DNA of 7,044 nucleotides, from NCBI GenBank assembly GCA_035513275.1, contig DATKCJ010000453.1, positions 1 through 7,044 of the forward strand, in the 5' to 3' direction. Of the stretch, positions 1 through 4,607 are shown in pieces (within the stretch, counting starts at the first letter, position 1; each line of letters opens with the position of its first letter). The position numbers and the translations under genes are program-made. Below the pieces are notes generated by a model. The model saw only the letters and a program-made list of their open reading frames with translations. It did not search any database and was not told the origin of the DNA. The DNA comes from DATKCJ01 sp035513275. GTDB lineage: Bacteria > Verrucomicrobiota > Verrucomicrobiia > Opitutales > Opitutaceae.

Positions 1-1056
1 GCCGAGTTGCTCGCCGACCCGCTCTACCTGGGCCTCGTCGAGCCACGCCTGCGCGGCGCCGAATACGATGCGCTCATCGAGGAATTCGTCACCGCAGTGC
101 AGGAGGTCTTCCCGAAGGCGTGCATCCAATTCGAGGATTTCGGCAACTCAAACGCATTCCGCATGCTCGCGAAATACCGCGACCGCGTTTGCACCTTCAA
201 CGACGACATTCAGGGCACCGCCGGTGTCACGCTGTCCGGACTTCTTTCGTCGGCGCGGCTCACGGGCACTCCGCTCACGGAGCAGCGCGTCCTTTTCCTC
301 GGTGCCGGCGAGGCGGGCATCGGCATCGGTCACCTCATCGTCGAGGCACTGAAGCTGCAGGGCGTGCCCGAGTCAGTTGCTCGCAAGCAATGCTGGTTCG
401 TCGACTCGAAGGGGCTCGTCGTGAGCTCGCGCACCGATCTGGTCGAGCACAAGAAGAGCTTCGCGCACGATCACGCGCCCGTGGGTTCGCTGCTCGAGGC
501 CGTCGAGGCGCTCAAGCCGACCGCGCTCGTCGGCGTGTCGGGCATGCCGCAGACGTTCACCGAGCCCGTCGTAAAGGCGATGGCGCGCCTCAACAAGCGG
601 CCGGTCATCTTCGCGCTCTCGAATCCGACATCGAAGTCGGAATGCACCGCCGAGCAGTGCTACACATGGACGGACGGTCGCGGCATTTACGCGAGCGGCA
701 GCCCGTTTGCCCCGGTCACGCTCAACGGAGTCACGCACGTCCCCGGGCAAGGAAACAACAGCTACATTTTCCCCGGCGTCGGACTTGGCGTGCTGGCCAC
801 AGCGTCGTCGCGCGTGACGGATGAGATGTTCTACACCGCCGCGAGCGTGCTCTCGAGTCTCGTGACCGAGGGAGACCTCGAGATCGGTCGCGTGTATCCC
901 GACTTGAAACGGATCCGCGAGGTCTCGCTCGCGATCGGCACCGCCGTAGCCGAGGTCGTGTTCAAGCGGGGTCTCGCCGGCATCGCGCGTCCGGCCGACG
1001 TGCAGGCGCACGTCGCCAGCACGATGTTCGATCCGCGGTATGCCTCATACGTATAA
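1..1056 (+). CDS. Malic enzyme, C-terminal part (5' end outside window), NADP-type signature
   Basis: Catalyses oxidative decarboxylation of L-malate to pyruvate and CO2 in the cytoplasm, supplying NAD(P)H. The frame is open from base 1, so the gene starts upstream. 351 residues are visible, against roughly 550-590 in the family, so about 200 N-terminal residues are missing. Visible residues (counting GCC at 1-3 as residue 1) include FEDFGNSNAFR at 44-54 and CTFNDDIQGTA at 64-74. E45, D46 and D69 fit the divalent-metal ligands. The Rossmann loop GAGEAG is at 101-106, followed by ALSNPTSKSECTAEQ and PGQGNNSYIFPG. With a gap-free offset of 210 to the animal enzymes, S136, K137 and K152 fall on the Ser346/Lys347/Lys362 positions that mark NADP-preferring enzymes. 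The VDSKGLVVSSR stretch also resembles plant NADP-malic enzyme. The overall family is that of E. coli MaeA/SfcA, not the phosphotransacetylase-fused MaeB. Cofactor choice is inferred. A likely terminator follows directly. Confidence 0.95.
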   Translation, partial: AELLADPLYLGLVEPRLRGAEYDALIEEFVTAVQEVFPKACIQFEDFGNSNAFRMLAKYRDRVCTFNDDIQGTAGVTLSGLLSSARLTGTPLTEQRVLFLGAGEAGIGIGHLIVEALKLQGVPESVARKQCWFVDSKGLVVSSRTDLVEHKKSFAHDHAPVGSLLEAVEALKPTALVGVSGMPQTFTEPVVKAMARLNKRPVIFALSNPTSKSECTAEQCYTWTDGRGIYASGSPFAPVTLNGVTHVPGQGNNSYIFPGVGLGVLATASSRVTDEMFYTAASVLSSLVTEGDLEIGRVYPDLKRIREVSLAIGTAVAEVVFKRGLAGIARPADVQAHVASTMFDPRYASYV

Positions 1057-1068
1057 CACCCCATAGGC

Positions 1069-1096
1069 GCACTCTCGCGTCGGAGGTGCTTTTGTT
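1069..1096 (+). terminator. Probable Rho-independent terminator of the malic enzyme gene
   Basis: Thirteen bases after the stop codon, GCAC-t-CTC (1069-1076) can pair with GAG-GTGC (1083-1089). This gives seven base pairs with a single T bulge and a six-base loop, followed immediately by TTTTGTT (1090-1096). Position and T-tract fit an intrinsic terminator, but the stem is short and bulged, so this is a moderate call. Confidence 0.5.
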
Positions 1097-1166
1097 GGGA
1101 CAGTGTTCCCCACCTTCGGGGAAACGAACATTCCGCAGGCGAGGCAACCCACCGAAGAAATACCCC
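1097..1166 (+). promoter_or_regulatory. Leader with competing hairpins ahead of the mini-protein genes
   Basis: The stretch between the terminator and the first mini-protein start contains two overlapping inverted repeats. GGGA (1097-1100) can pair with TCCC (1107-1110). Alternatively, GTTCCCC (1105-1111) can pair with GGGG-a-AAC (1118-1125) around the loop ACCTTC. The two cannot form together because they share 1107-1110. TGTTC (1104-1108) also has a complement at GAACA (1126-1130). I could not match this to any riboswitch or thermosensor consensus I know. It may be a structured 5' leader, a small RNA, or chance in GC-rich DNA. No promoter is recognisable. Confidence 0.25.
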
Positions 1167-1310
1167 ATGGGCGACAGATCTCCAAAATCCGTTCAGAAAA
1201 GTGCATCGCAGAAGCAGTCGAAGAACGACGACATCAACAAGCAGAAGAGCGCGCTGATCCAGTCGCAGCAGGCCACGAAGGCCAAGGCAGCCGCACTCAA
1301 GAAGAAGTAG
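1167..1310 (+). CDS. Lysine-rich 47-aa mini-protein, starting MGDRSPKS
   Basis: A 47-residue, strongly basic, low-complexity polypeptide beginning MGDRSPKSVQKSASQKQSK and ending in AAALKKK. It is dominated by Lys, Gln, Ser and Ala, with no Cys, Trp or hydrophobic core, so it is probably disordered or forms a simple helix. The frame stays open upstream to about 1086, but that part covers the leader hairpins and reads as unrelated Pro/Arg-rich sequence, so I chose the ATG at 1167. Only a weak purine run (GAAGAA, 1155-1160) precedes it. I have an impression that short proteins starting MGD(K/R)SPKS occur in several bacterial phyla as unnamed hypotheticals, but I cannot verify it here. Function is unknown. 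Its charge would suit nucleic-acid or ribosome association, which is inference only. A second basic mini-protein follows 36 bases later in the same frame. Confidence 0.75.
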   Translation: MGDRSPKSVQKSASQKQSKNDDINKQKSALIQSQQATKAKAAALKKK

Positions 1311-1346
1311 GAACCGGGCGCAACCGCACCAACCCGAAACAACTCC

Positions 1347-1445
1347 ATGTCCAAGTCACAAGATTCCAGGAAGCAGACGAAGAAGGCCCCGCAGAAGACA
1401 CCGGCCGAGAAGCGAGCCGAGAAGCGCGCGAAGAAAGGGCGCTAG
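1347..1445 (+). CDS. Lys/Arg-rich 32-aa mini-protein, starting MSKSQDSRK
   Basis: An ATG at 1347 opens a 32-codon frame ending in TAG (1443-1445). It encodes MSKSQDSRKQTKKAPQKT, then a tail in which AEKR occurs twice (PAEKRAEKRAKKGR). About half of the residues are Lys or Arg, and none are aromatic or Cys. It lies 36 bases after the preceding basic mini-protein on the same strand and has the same style, which makes a real two-gene unit plausible. No clear Shine-Dalgarno sequence precedes the start. It ends eight bases before the stop of the convergent aldo/keto reductase, so the intergenic space is fully used. Similar tiny MSKS...KTPxEKxAEKxAKK proteins seem familiar to me as hypothetical proteins, but I cannot confirm this. 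Function is unknown. It is short enough for automated callers to skip. Confidence 0.6.
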   Translation: MSKSQDSRKQTKKAPQKTPAEKRAEKRAKKGR

Positions 1446-1453
1446 TCCGCCGT

Positions 1454-2443
1454 TCAATACGGTCCGCGGATGTGCGCGGCGACTTCGCGCTCGTAGAATG
1501 CCGCGAGCTTCACGTGCAGCTCCACGCTTAGCGGCGGGAGCGACGAAGCCCGCGCGTTTGCTTGTGCATACGCAGGATTCTTTGCGCCGGGGATGATCAC
1601 GTTGATCGCGGCGAAATCGAGGCACCAGCGAAGCGCCATTTCGGGCAGCGACATTCCGGCGGGCACGAGCGGCTTGAGCGCGTCGGCGAGTTCGACGCCC
1701 TTTTCGAATGGCAGGCCCGCGAAGGTTTCGCCGACGTTGAACGCCTGGCCGTCGCGGTTGAACGTGCGGTGGTCGTCGGCCGCGAACTTTGTCGCCTTCG
1801 TCATCTTGCCGCCAAGCAGGCCGCTTGCGAGCGGGAGCCGCGCGAGTAGGGCAACATTGCTGCTCTTCGCCGCGGCGAAGAGTTTGTGAACCGGCTTTTG
1901 CCTGAAGATGTTGAAGATGATCTGGAGCGAGGAGCATCCCGGCTGCGCGCAGCACCAAAGCGCCTCGTCCATCGCCTCGACGCTCGCGCCGTAGGCCTTG
2001 ATCTTCCCTTCCTGCTTGAGCTTTTCGAGCACGGCAAACGGCTCGCCGCTCATCAGCACATCCGGCGGTATGCAGTGGAGCTGTGTGAGGTCGATCGCAT
2101 CGACTCCGAGCCGGCGGAGCGAATCCTCGGTGTGCTTGCGCATCACCGCCTCGGTGAAGTTCGCGGGCCAGCCTGGATCGCCGCGGCGACCGAGCTTTGT
2201 AGCCACGAAGAACGAGTCCCGCGCTTCTGTCTCTTTCAAGAACCTCCCGACCAGCGTCTCGCTTCGCCCGTCGCCATAGACATCGGCCGTGTCGATGAAG
2301 TTCGTTCCGGCGGCGGCGGCCGCGCGCAACGTCTCCAGCGCAGCGTCCTCGGAGACATCGCCCCAGTTGCCCCCGATCTGCCATGCCCCGAGGCCCACTT
2401 CGTTCACGATTCGTTCTGTTTTGCCGAAAACGCGGTTGTTCAT
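1454..2443 (-). CDS. Aldo/keto reductase (first of two), 329 aa
   Basis: A soluble NAD(P)H-dependent oxidoreductase of the aldo/keto reductase superfamily, a (beta/alpha)8 barrel that reduces aldehydes or ketones. The physiological substrate cannot be read from sequence. The catalytic tetrad is visible: D51 and Y56 in FIDTADVYG, K83 in VATKLGRR, H123 in LTQLHCIP. The C-terminal cofactor-binding segment VIIPGAKNP lies around residues 282-290. The ATG at 2443-2441 gives MNNRVFGKTERIVNEVGLG, the usual first beta-strand of the family, and the typical length. The frame stays open upstream to 2572, but the extra 43 residues are Ser/Ala-rich and unlike the family. No good ribosome-binding site is visible. 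The gene is divergent from the ankyrin gene across a 152-bp spacer and convergent with the mini-proteins. It has clearly diverged from the other reductase in this window, although both are 329 aa. Confidence 0.93.
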   Translation of the reverse strand: MNNRVFGKTERIVNEVGLGAWQIGGNWGDVSEDAALETLRAAAAAGTNFIDTADVYGDGRSETLVGRFLKETEARDSFFVATKLGRRGDPGWPANFTEAVMRKHTEDSLRRLGVDAIDLTQLHCIPPDVLMSGEPFAVLEKLKQEGKIKAYGASVEAMDEALWCCAQPGCSSLQIIFNIFRQKPVHKLFAAAKSSNVALLARLPLASGLLGGKMTKATKFAADDHRTFNRDGQAFNVGETFAGLPFEKGVELADALKPLVPAGMSLPEMALRWCLDFAAINVIIPGAKNPAYAQANARASSLPPLSVELHVKLAAFYEREVAAHIRGPY

Positions 2444-2482
2444 CGCGTCGATGGTTGCAGGGGGTGCCAGACCAAACAAGCC

Positions 2483-2539
2483 CCGGCTTTGCGATGACGG
2501 CGCAACGGCATCCGCGCGGAACCGGCCTTGCGATGCCGG
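2483..2539 (+). repeat. Imperfect 18-bp direct repeat in the divergent spacer
   Basis: CCGGCTTTGCGATGACGG (2483-2500) recurs as CCGGCCTTGCGATGCCGG (2522-2539), 16 of 18 bases identical, with start points 39 bases apart. The second copy is also a dyad: CCGGC (2522-2526) complements GCCGG (2535-2539). The first copy has lost that symmetry at one base. Paired sites between divergent promoters could be regulator-binding sites, but a remnant of a short interspersed repeat is equally possible. Confidence 0.5.
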
Positions 2540-2584
2540 GTCTGTGAGGGCTGAATCCGCGCTGTCACTCACCCCCAGCGATTC

Positions 2585-2590
2585 AAGGAG
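2585..2590 (+). promoter_or_regulatory. Ribosome-binding site of the ankyrin gene
   Basis: AAGGAG lies five bases before the ATG at 2596. It is one of only two strong Shine-Dalgarno sequences seen here and fixes the start so that the Tat motif lies at the very N-terminus. Confidence 0.8.
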
Positions 2591-2595
2591 CCCGC

Positions 2596-3183
2596 ATGAC
2601 CCTAAGCATCGACCGAAGAAAATTTCTCCACGCCTCGACCGCGCTCGCTGTCGGCGGTTTGTTTTTCCACGGCAAGCTCATCGCGCAGGGCACGCCCGCT
2701 GCGTCACAAGCACCCCCGAACAACCCACCACCGAAACCACCTGCGGTCTCCCCGGAGGATGTGCAGGCGACCGTAGGCGTGGCGCATCGCAGCATCGAAG
2801 ACCTCAAGAAGCTCGTCGATGCCACGCCGCTTCTCGCCAACGCATGCTGGGATTGGGGCGGCGGCGATTTCGAAACGCCGCTCCAGGCCGCCGCACACAC
2901 GGGCGGACGCGAGATCGCGCTCTACCTGCTTTCGAAGGGCGCGCGGCAGGACATTTTCGCCGCCGCCATGCTCGGCCAGCTCGACTTCGTCAAGGCCGCG
3001 CATGCAGTCGATCCACGTGCGCACGAGATTCCCGGTCCGCACGGATTCACGCTTCTCCATTGTGCGAAGTCGGGTGCGGAGAAATCGCAGAACGTCGTCG
3101 ACTGGTTGCTCGCGAGCGGCGTGCCCGATGTCACGTTTCGGCCGCTGCCCTACGCCTGGCCCGAGGGCGCCACACCGGCCTGA
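2596..3183 (+). CDS. Tat-exported ankyrin repeat protein, 195 aa
   Basis: A probable periplasmic or cell-surface protein that binds other proteins through ankyrin repeats; its partner is unknown. Residues 5-14 read IDRRKFLHAS, a twin-arginine (Tat) motif, followed by the hydrophobic stretch ALAVGGLFF (16-24). Residues 33-53 form a Pro/Ala/Asn-rich linker. From about 56 to 180 there are roughly three to four degenerate ankyrin units. They are recognisable by ETPLQAAAHTGGREIALYLLSKGA (93-116), the AAAMLGQLDFVKAA unit, and GFTLLHCAKSG with NVVDWLLASGV further on. There is no enzymatic domain. Tat export implies that the protein folds in the cytoplasm before transport, which is known of the pathway and inferred here. 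The start is fixed by AAGGAG at 2585-2590. The last 34 bases overlap the end of the convergent CPBP gene, so the two mRNAs are complementary at their 3' ends. Confidence 0.9.
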   Translation: MTLSIDRRKFLHASTALAVGGLFFHGKLIAQGTPAASQAPPNNPPPKPPAVSPEDVQATVGVAHRSIEDLKKLVDATPLLANACWDWGGGDFETPLQAAAHTGGREIALYLLSKGARQDIFAAAMLGQLDFVKAAHAVDPRAHEIPGPHGFTLLHCAKSGAEKSQNVVDWLLASGVPDVTFRPLPYAWPEGATPA

Positions 3184-4013
3184 GTGTCGCGGCGTTTGAG
3201 GGCAATGATCAGCGGGACGATCAGCAACAGTGTCGTGACGGTCCCAGGCGCGCTTCCTTCGATTCCGAACTCGCCACCCGTGGCCCACGCCGGACCGTTG
3301 AGTTGAAACGCCCGCCAGCCTTCGCCGAGCTCATCGGTGCCACTCACCGTCAACCCCAACACGGGTCCGAGGAGAAAATTCCACGCGGTGTGAATGCCGA
3401 CCGGCACCCAGATGCCGCCGGAGATTTCGCGGGCGAGGCAAAACAGCGTCGCGGCGAAAACGACATTGAGCGCCGGCAGCCAATGGCCCTGAAACGCCGG
3501 AGCGTGATAGGCGCAGAACAGAATGCTGGAAACGATCACCGCCGCGATAAGTCCGGCGCGAGTGCGGATGGCTGCAAAAATGTAGCCGCAGAGCAGGAGT
3601 TGTTGTGCGACTACGTTGACGATCGTCGCGAGTGCGGCGAGAGGCATTGCTGCCAGAGGGAACGCGCCATGATCCAAAGGCGCGATCCAGCCTGCGACCC
3701 ACGCGAAGCCAAGAGGCAGGGCGAGCCAGGTCGCGCCGATCGCGAGTCCGCCCGCGAGATGCCGGGGGAGACCCACGATTGTGACACCGGCAGTGCGAAG
3801 AGGCTGGTGGTCGACAAATCGCGTCATCAGCCACGTGGCAAGAAGGAGCGAAAGCACGGCCCATGAGTCGCCACTCAAGCGCATGAGCACCGGATTTGTT
3901 TCGTTCCAACTCTCGATCTGTCCCTTCGCGACGACAAAAAACGGCGCTGCAAGCACGCCCCAGGCGAGGAAAAACAATGTGACACGCCAGGTTGCAGCCC
4001 ACGCCGTCTTCAT
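3150..4013 (-). CDS. CPBP (CAAX protease/bacteriocin-processing) family membrane protein with altered motif 1
   Basis: A 287-aa integral membrane protein of the CPBP/Abi intramembrane protease family. Hydrophobic segments lie near residues 8-28, 50-65, 88-112, 118-146, 154-172, 180-193, 198-222 and 258-272, giving about eight helices. Motif 2 is F166-CAY-H170 and motif 3 is H208-TAW-N212, both as expected. Motif 1, normally EExxxR (for example EELLFRG), reads Q137-Q138-LLL-C142-G-Y-I-F. Both catalytic glutamates and the arginine are therefore replaced, although the hydrophobic frame and GYIF are kept. Codons CAA CAA and TGC are each one base from GAA GAA and CGC. The protein may be a pseudoprotease or have a non-proteolytic role. 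The TGGEFGIEG segment before the last helix is typical of the family. The start overlaps the stop of the ArsC-like gene (ATGA), implying translational coupling. The 3' end overlaps the ankyrin gene by 34 bp. Substrate unknown. Confidence 0.85.
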   Translation of the reverse strand: MKTAWAATWRVTLFFLAWGVLAAPFFVVAKGQIESWNETNPVLMRLSGDSWAVLSLLLATWLMTRFVDHQPLRTAGVTIVGLPRHLAGGLAIGATWLALPLGFAWVAGWIAPLDHGAFPLAAMPLAALATIVNVVAQQLLLCGYIFAAIRTRAGLIAAVIVSSILFCAYHAPAFQGHWLPALNVVFAATLFCLAREISGGIWVPVGIHTAWNFLLGPVLGLTVSGTDELGEGWRAFQLNGPAWATGGEFGIEGSAPGTVTTLLLIVPLIIALKRRDTQAGVAPSGQA

Positions 4014-4387
4014 GCGAACGCCGCGGACCAGACCGCCTTGTCGAAACCGACCAGCCCGAACTTGTCGCCAAGCAGGAAGGGACGCTTCACGAGATCTCCG
4101 TTCGCGGCAAGCAGGCGGAAGGCGACAGGCACGGACATCCGCGTGAGCTTTGTCGCGAGCCCGCGCTCGCGGTAGTCGACGCCGGATGTATTGAAAAGCC
4201 GGCGCAGGTTGCCGTCCTGATAGACGAGCATCCGCTGCAACTCATCGAGAGTTGGCGGTGTTTCGCGGATCGGTTTCTCCACAAACTCCACGCCGTGCAC
4301 GCGGAGCCAATTGACCGCATCGCGGCATGTGCTGCACTTCGCGTAGGTGTAGACGGTGACGGGTCGGGAGTTTTTCTTGGCGGGCAT
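4010..4387 (-). CDS. ArsC/Spx-family thioredoxin-fold protein (arsenate reductase-like), 125 aa
   Basis: A small cytoplasmic protein of the ArsC/Spx/MgsR/YffB family. Residues 12-22 read VYTYAKCSTCR, with C18 and C21 forming a CxxC at the start of helix 1. This is followed by GVEFVEKPIRETPPTLDEL, by RRLFNTSG, and by VKRPFLLGDKFGLVGFD near the C-terminus, the usual family layout and length. Classical glutaredoxin-linked arsenate reductases have one catalytic Cys and no second one here. The CxxC is closer to Spx/MgsR-type redox regulators, so either arsenate reduction or a thiol-redox role is possible. No other arsenic genes (arsR, arsB, acr3) are in the window, which weakens the arsenate reading. 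The stop codon is shared with the start of the CPBP gene in a 4-bp ATGA overlap, so the pair is translated from one mRNA. No clear Shine-Dalgarno sequence precedes the ATG at 4387. Confidence 0.88.
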   Translation of the reverse strand: MPAKKNSRPVTVYTYAKCSTCRDAVNWLRVHGVEFVEKPIRETPPTLDELQRMLVYQDGNLRRLFNTSGVDYRERGLATKLTRMSVPVAFRLLAANGDLVKRPFLLGDKFGLVGFDKAVWSAAFA

Positions 4388-4468
4388 GTGAATTGGGATG
4401 GCGAGGGAGAGTCAGCTCAGAAGGGATTGAAAGGTAGGAGCCCGCTTGCGGGCGATGGTTTGTCGTGG

Positions 4469-4487
4469 CACCGGCTTCCAGCCGGTG
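4469..4487. repeat. Perfect 8-bp-stem hairpin inside the BIME-like element
   Basis: CACCGGCT-TCC-AGCCGGTG forms an eight-base perfect stem with a three-base loop. It lies in the left half of the 4434-4580 element and has no counterpart in the right half. It therefore looks like a separate hairpin repeat inserted into, or captured by, the larger palindrome. Confidence 0.75.
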
Positions 4488-4490
4488 ATT

Positions 4491-4548
4491 CTGCGGCTGC
4501 CCCTCGACAGGCTCGGGGTCCTGAGCATGTCGAATGGAGAAGCCGCAG
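4491..4548. repeat. Inner palindrome with a TCGACA...TGTCGA core
   Basis: CTGCGGCT (4491-4498) complements AGCCGCAG (4541-4548). Between them TCGACA-g-GCTC (4504-4514) complements GAGC-a-TGTCGA (4523-4533), leaving the loop GGGGTCCT. The core closely resembles the widespread bacterial repeat with a CTTCGACAGGCTC / GAGC-TGTCGAAG core that I know from many genomes. It sits at the centre of the 23-bp inverted ends, which suggests stepwise nesting of repeat units. Confidence 0.7.
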
Positions 4549-4607
4549 CCTCACGGAATCGCCCGCAAGCGGGCTCCTACATTCCGGATTCACGTTGGAC
4601 GGGTCGC

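Larger units (their letters stand above)
2444..2595. promoter_or_regulatory. Divergent intergenic region (reductase / ankyrin protein)
   Basis: The 152-bp spacer must carry the promoters of both flanking genes. I cannot identify convincing -35/-10 boxes on either strand. It does contain an 18-bp imperfect direct repeat (2483-2500 and 2522-2539, listed separately). A seven-base inverted repeat is also present: CGGCATC at 2506-2512 and GATGCCG at 2532-2538. These are the only candidate operator or structural elements seen. Confidence 0.4.
4434..4580. repeat. Nested palindromic BIME-like element with 23-bp perfect inverted ends
   Basis: The 23 bases at 4434-4456 are exactly the reverse complement of 4558-4580. 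Each arm starts at its outer end with GTAGGA and contains the self-palindrome GCCCGC-TT-GCGGGC. GTAG beside a hairpin is the hallmark of REP elements recognised by RAYT transposases, and two REPs in inverted orientation form a BIME. Nested inside are a perfect hairpin at 4469-4487, an inverted pair CTGCGGCT/AGCCGCAG (4491-4498 and 4541-4548), and a central dyad of the CGACAGGCTC...GAGCATGTCG type (4504-4533). The element fills most of the 220-bp gap between the second reductase and the ArsC-like gene, both on the minus strand, and could terminate transcription or protect the mRNA end. No transposase is present. Confidence 0.85.

Noticed and set aside
373..1011. Open frame of 212 codons on the minus strand
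   Set aside because: It is antisense to the malic enzyme, Arg/His/Asp-rich, with no domain; the + strand protein is unmistakable.
1086..1166. Longer start for the 47-aa mini-protein
   Set aside because: The upstream part translates the leader hairpins into Pro/Arg-rich sequence of a different character. The ATG at 1167 gives a coherent Lys-rich protein.
1057..1166. Known riboswitch or tRNA
   Set aside because: No tRNA cloverleaf and no match to the SAM, SAH, cobalamin, fluoride, guanidine or c-di-GMP consensus that I could recall.
2444..2572. N-terminal extension of the first aldo/keto reductase
   Set aside because: The extra 43 residues are low complexity, unlike any reductase N-terminus, and would cover the divergent spacer and its repeats.
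2289..3866. Long open frame on the + strand, about 525 codons
   Set aside because: It runs antisense to two well-supported genes and across the ankyrin gene in another frame. Its translation is Arg-rich and shows no family motif, as expected for a shadow in GC-rich DNA.
4010..4387. Arsenic resistance operon
   Set aside because: Only an ArsC/Spx-like gene is present; no arsR, arsB or acr3 is nearby, and the CxxC is not the classical single-cysteine arsenate reductase site.
3150..4387. Abortive-infection or toxin-antitoxin defence system
   Set aside because: CPBP proteins are sometimes called Abi, but neither this one nor the ArsC-like partner shows a defence signature or sits among defence genes.
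4434..4580. Insertion sequence or MITE with target-site duplication
   Set aside because: Perfect inverted ends exist, but I see no flanking direct duplication and no transposase. The GTAG feet point to REP/BIME units.
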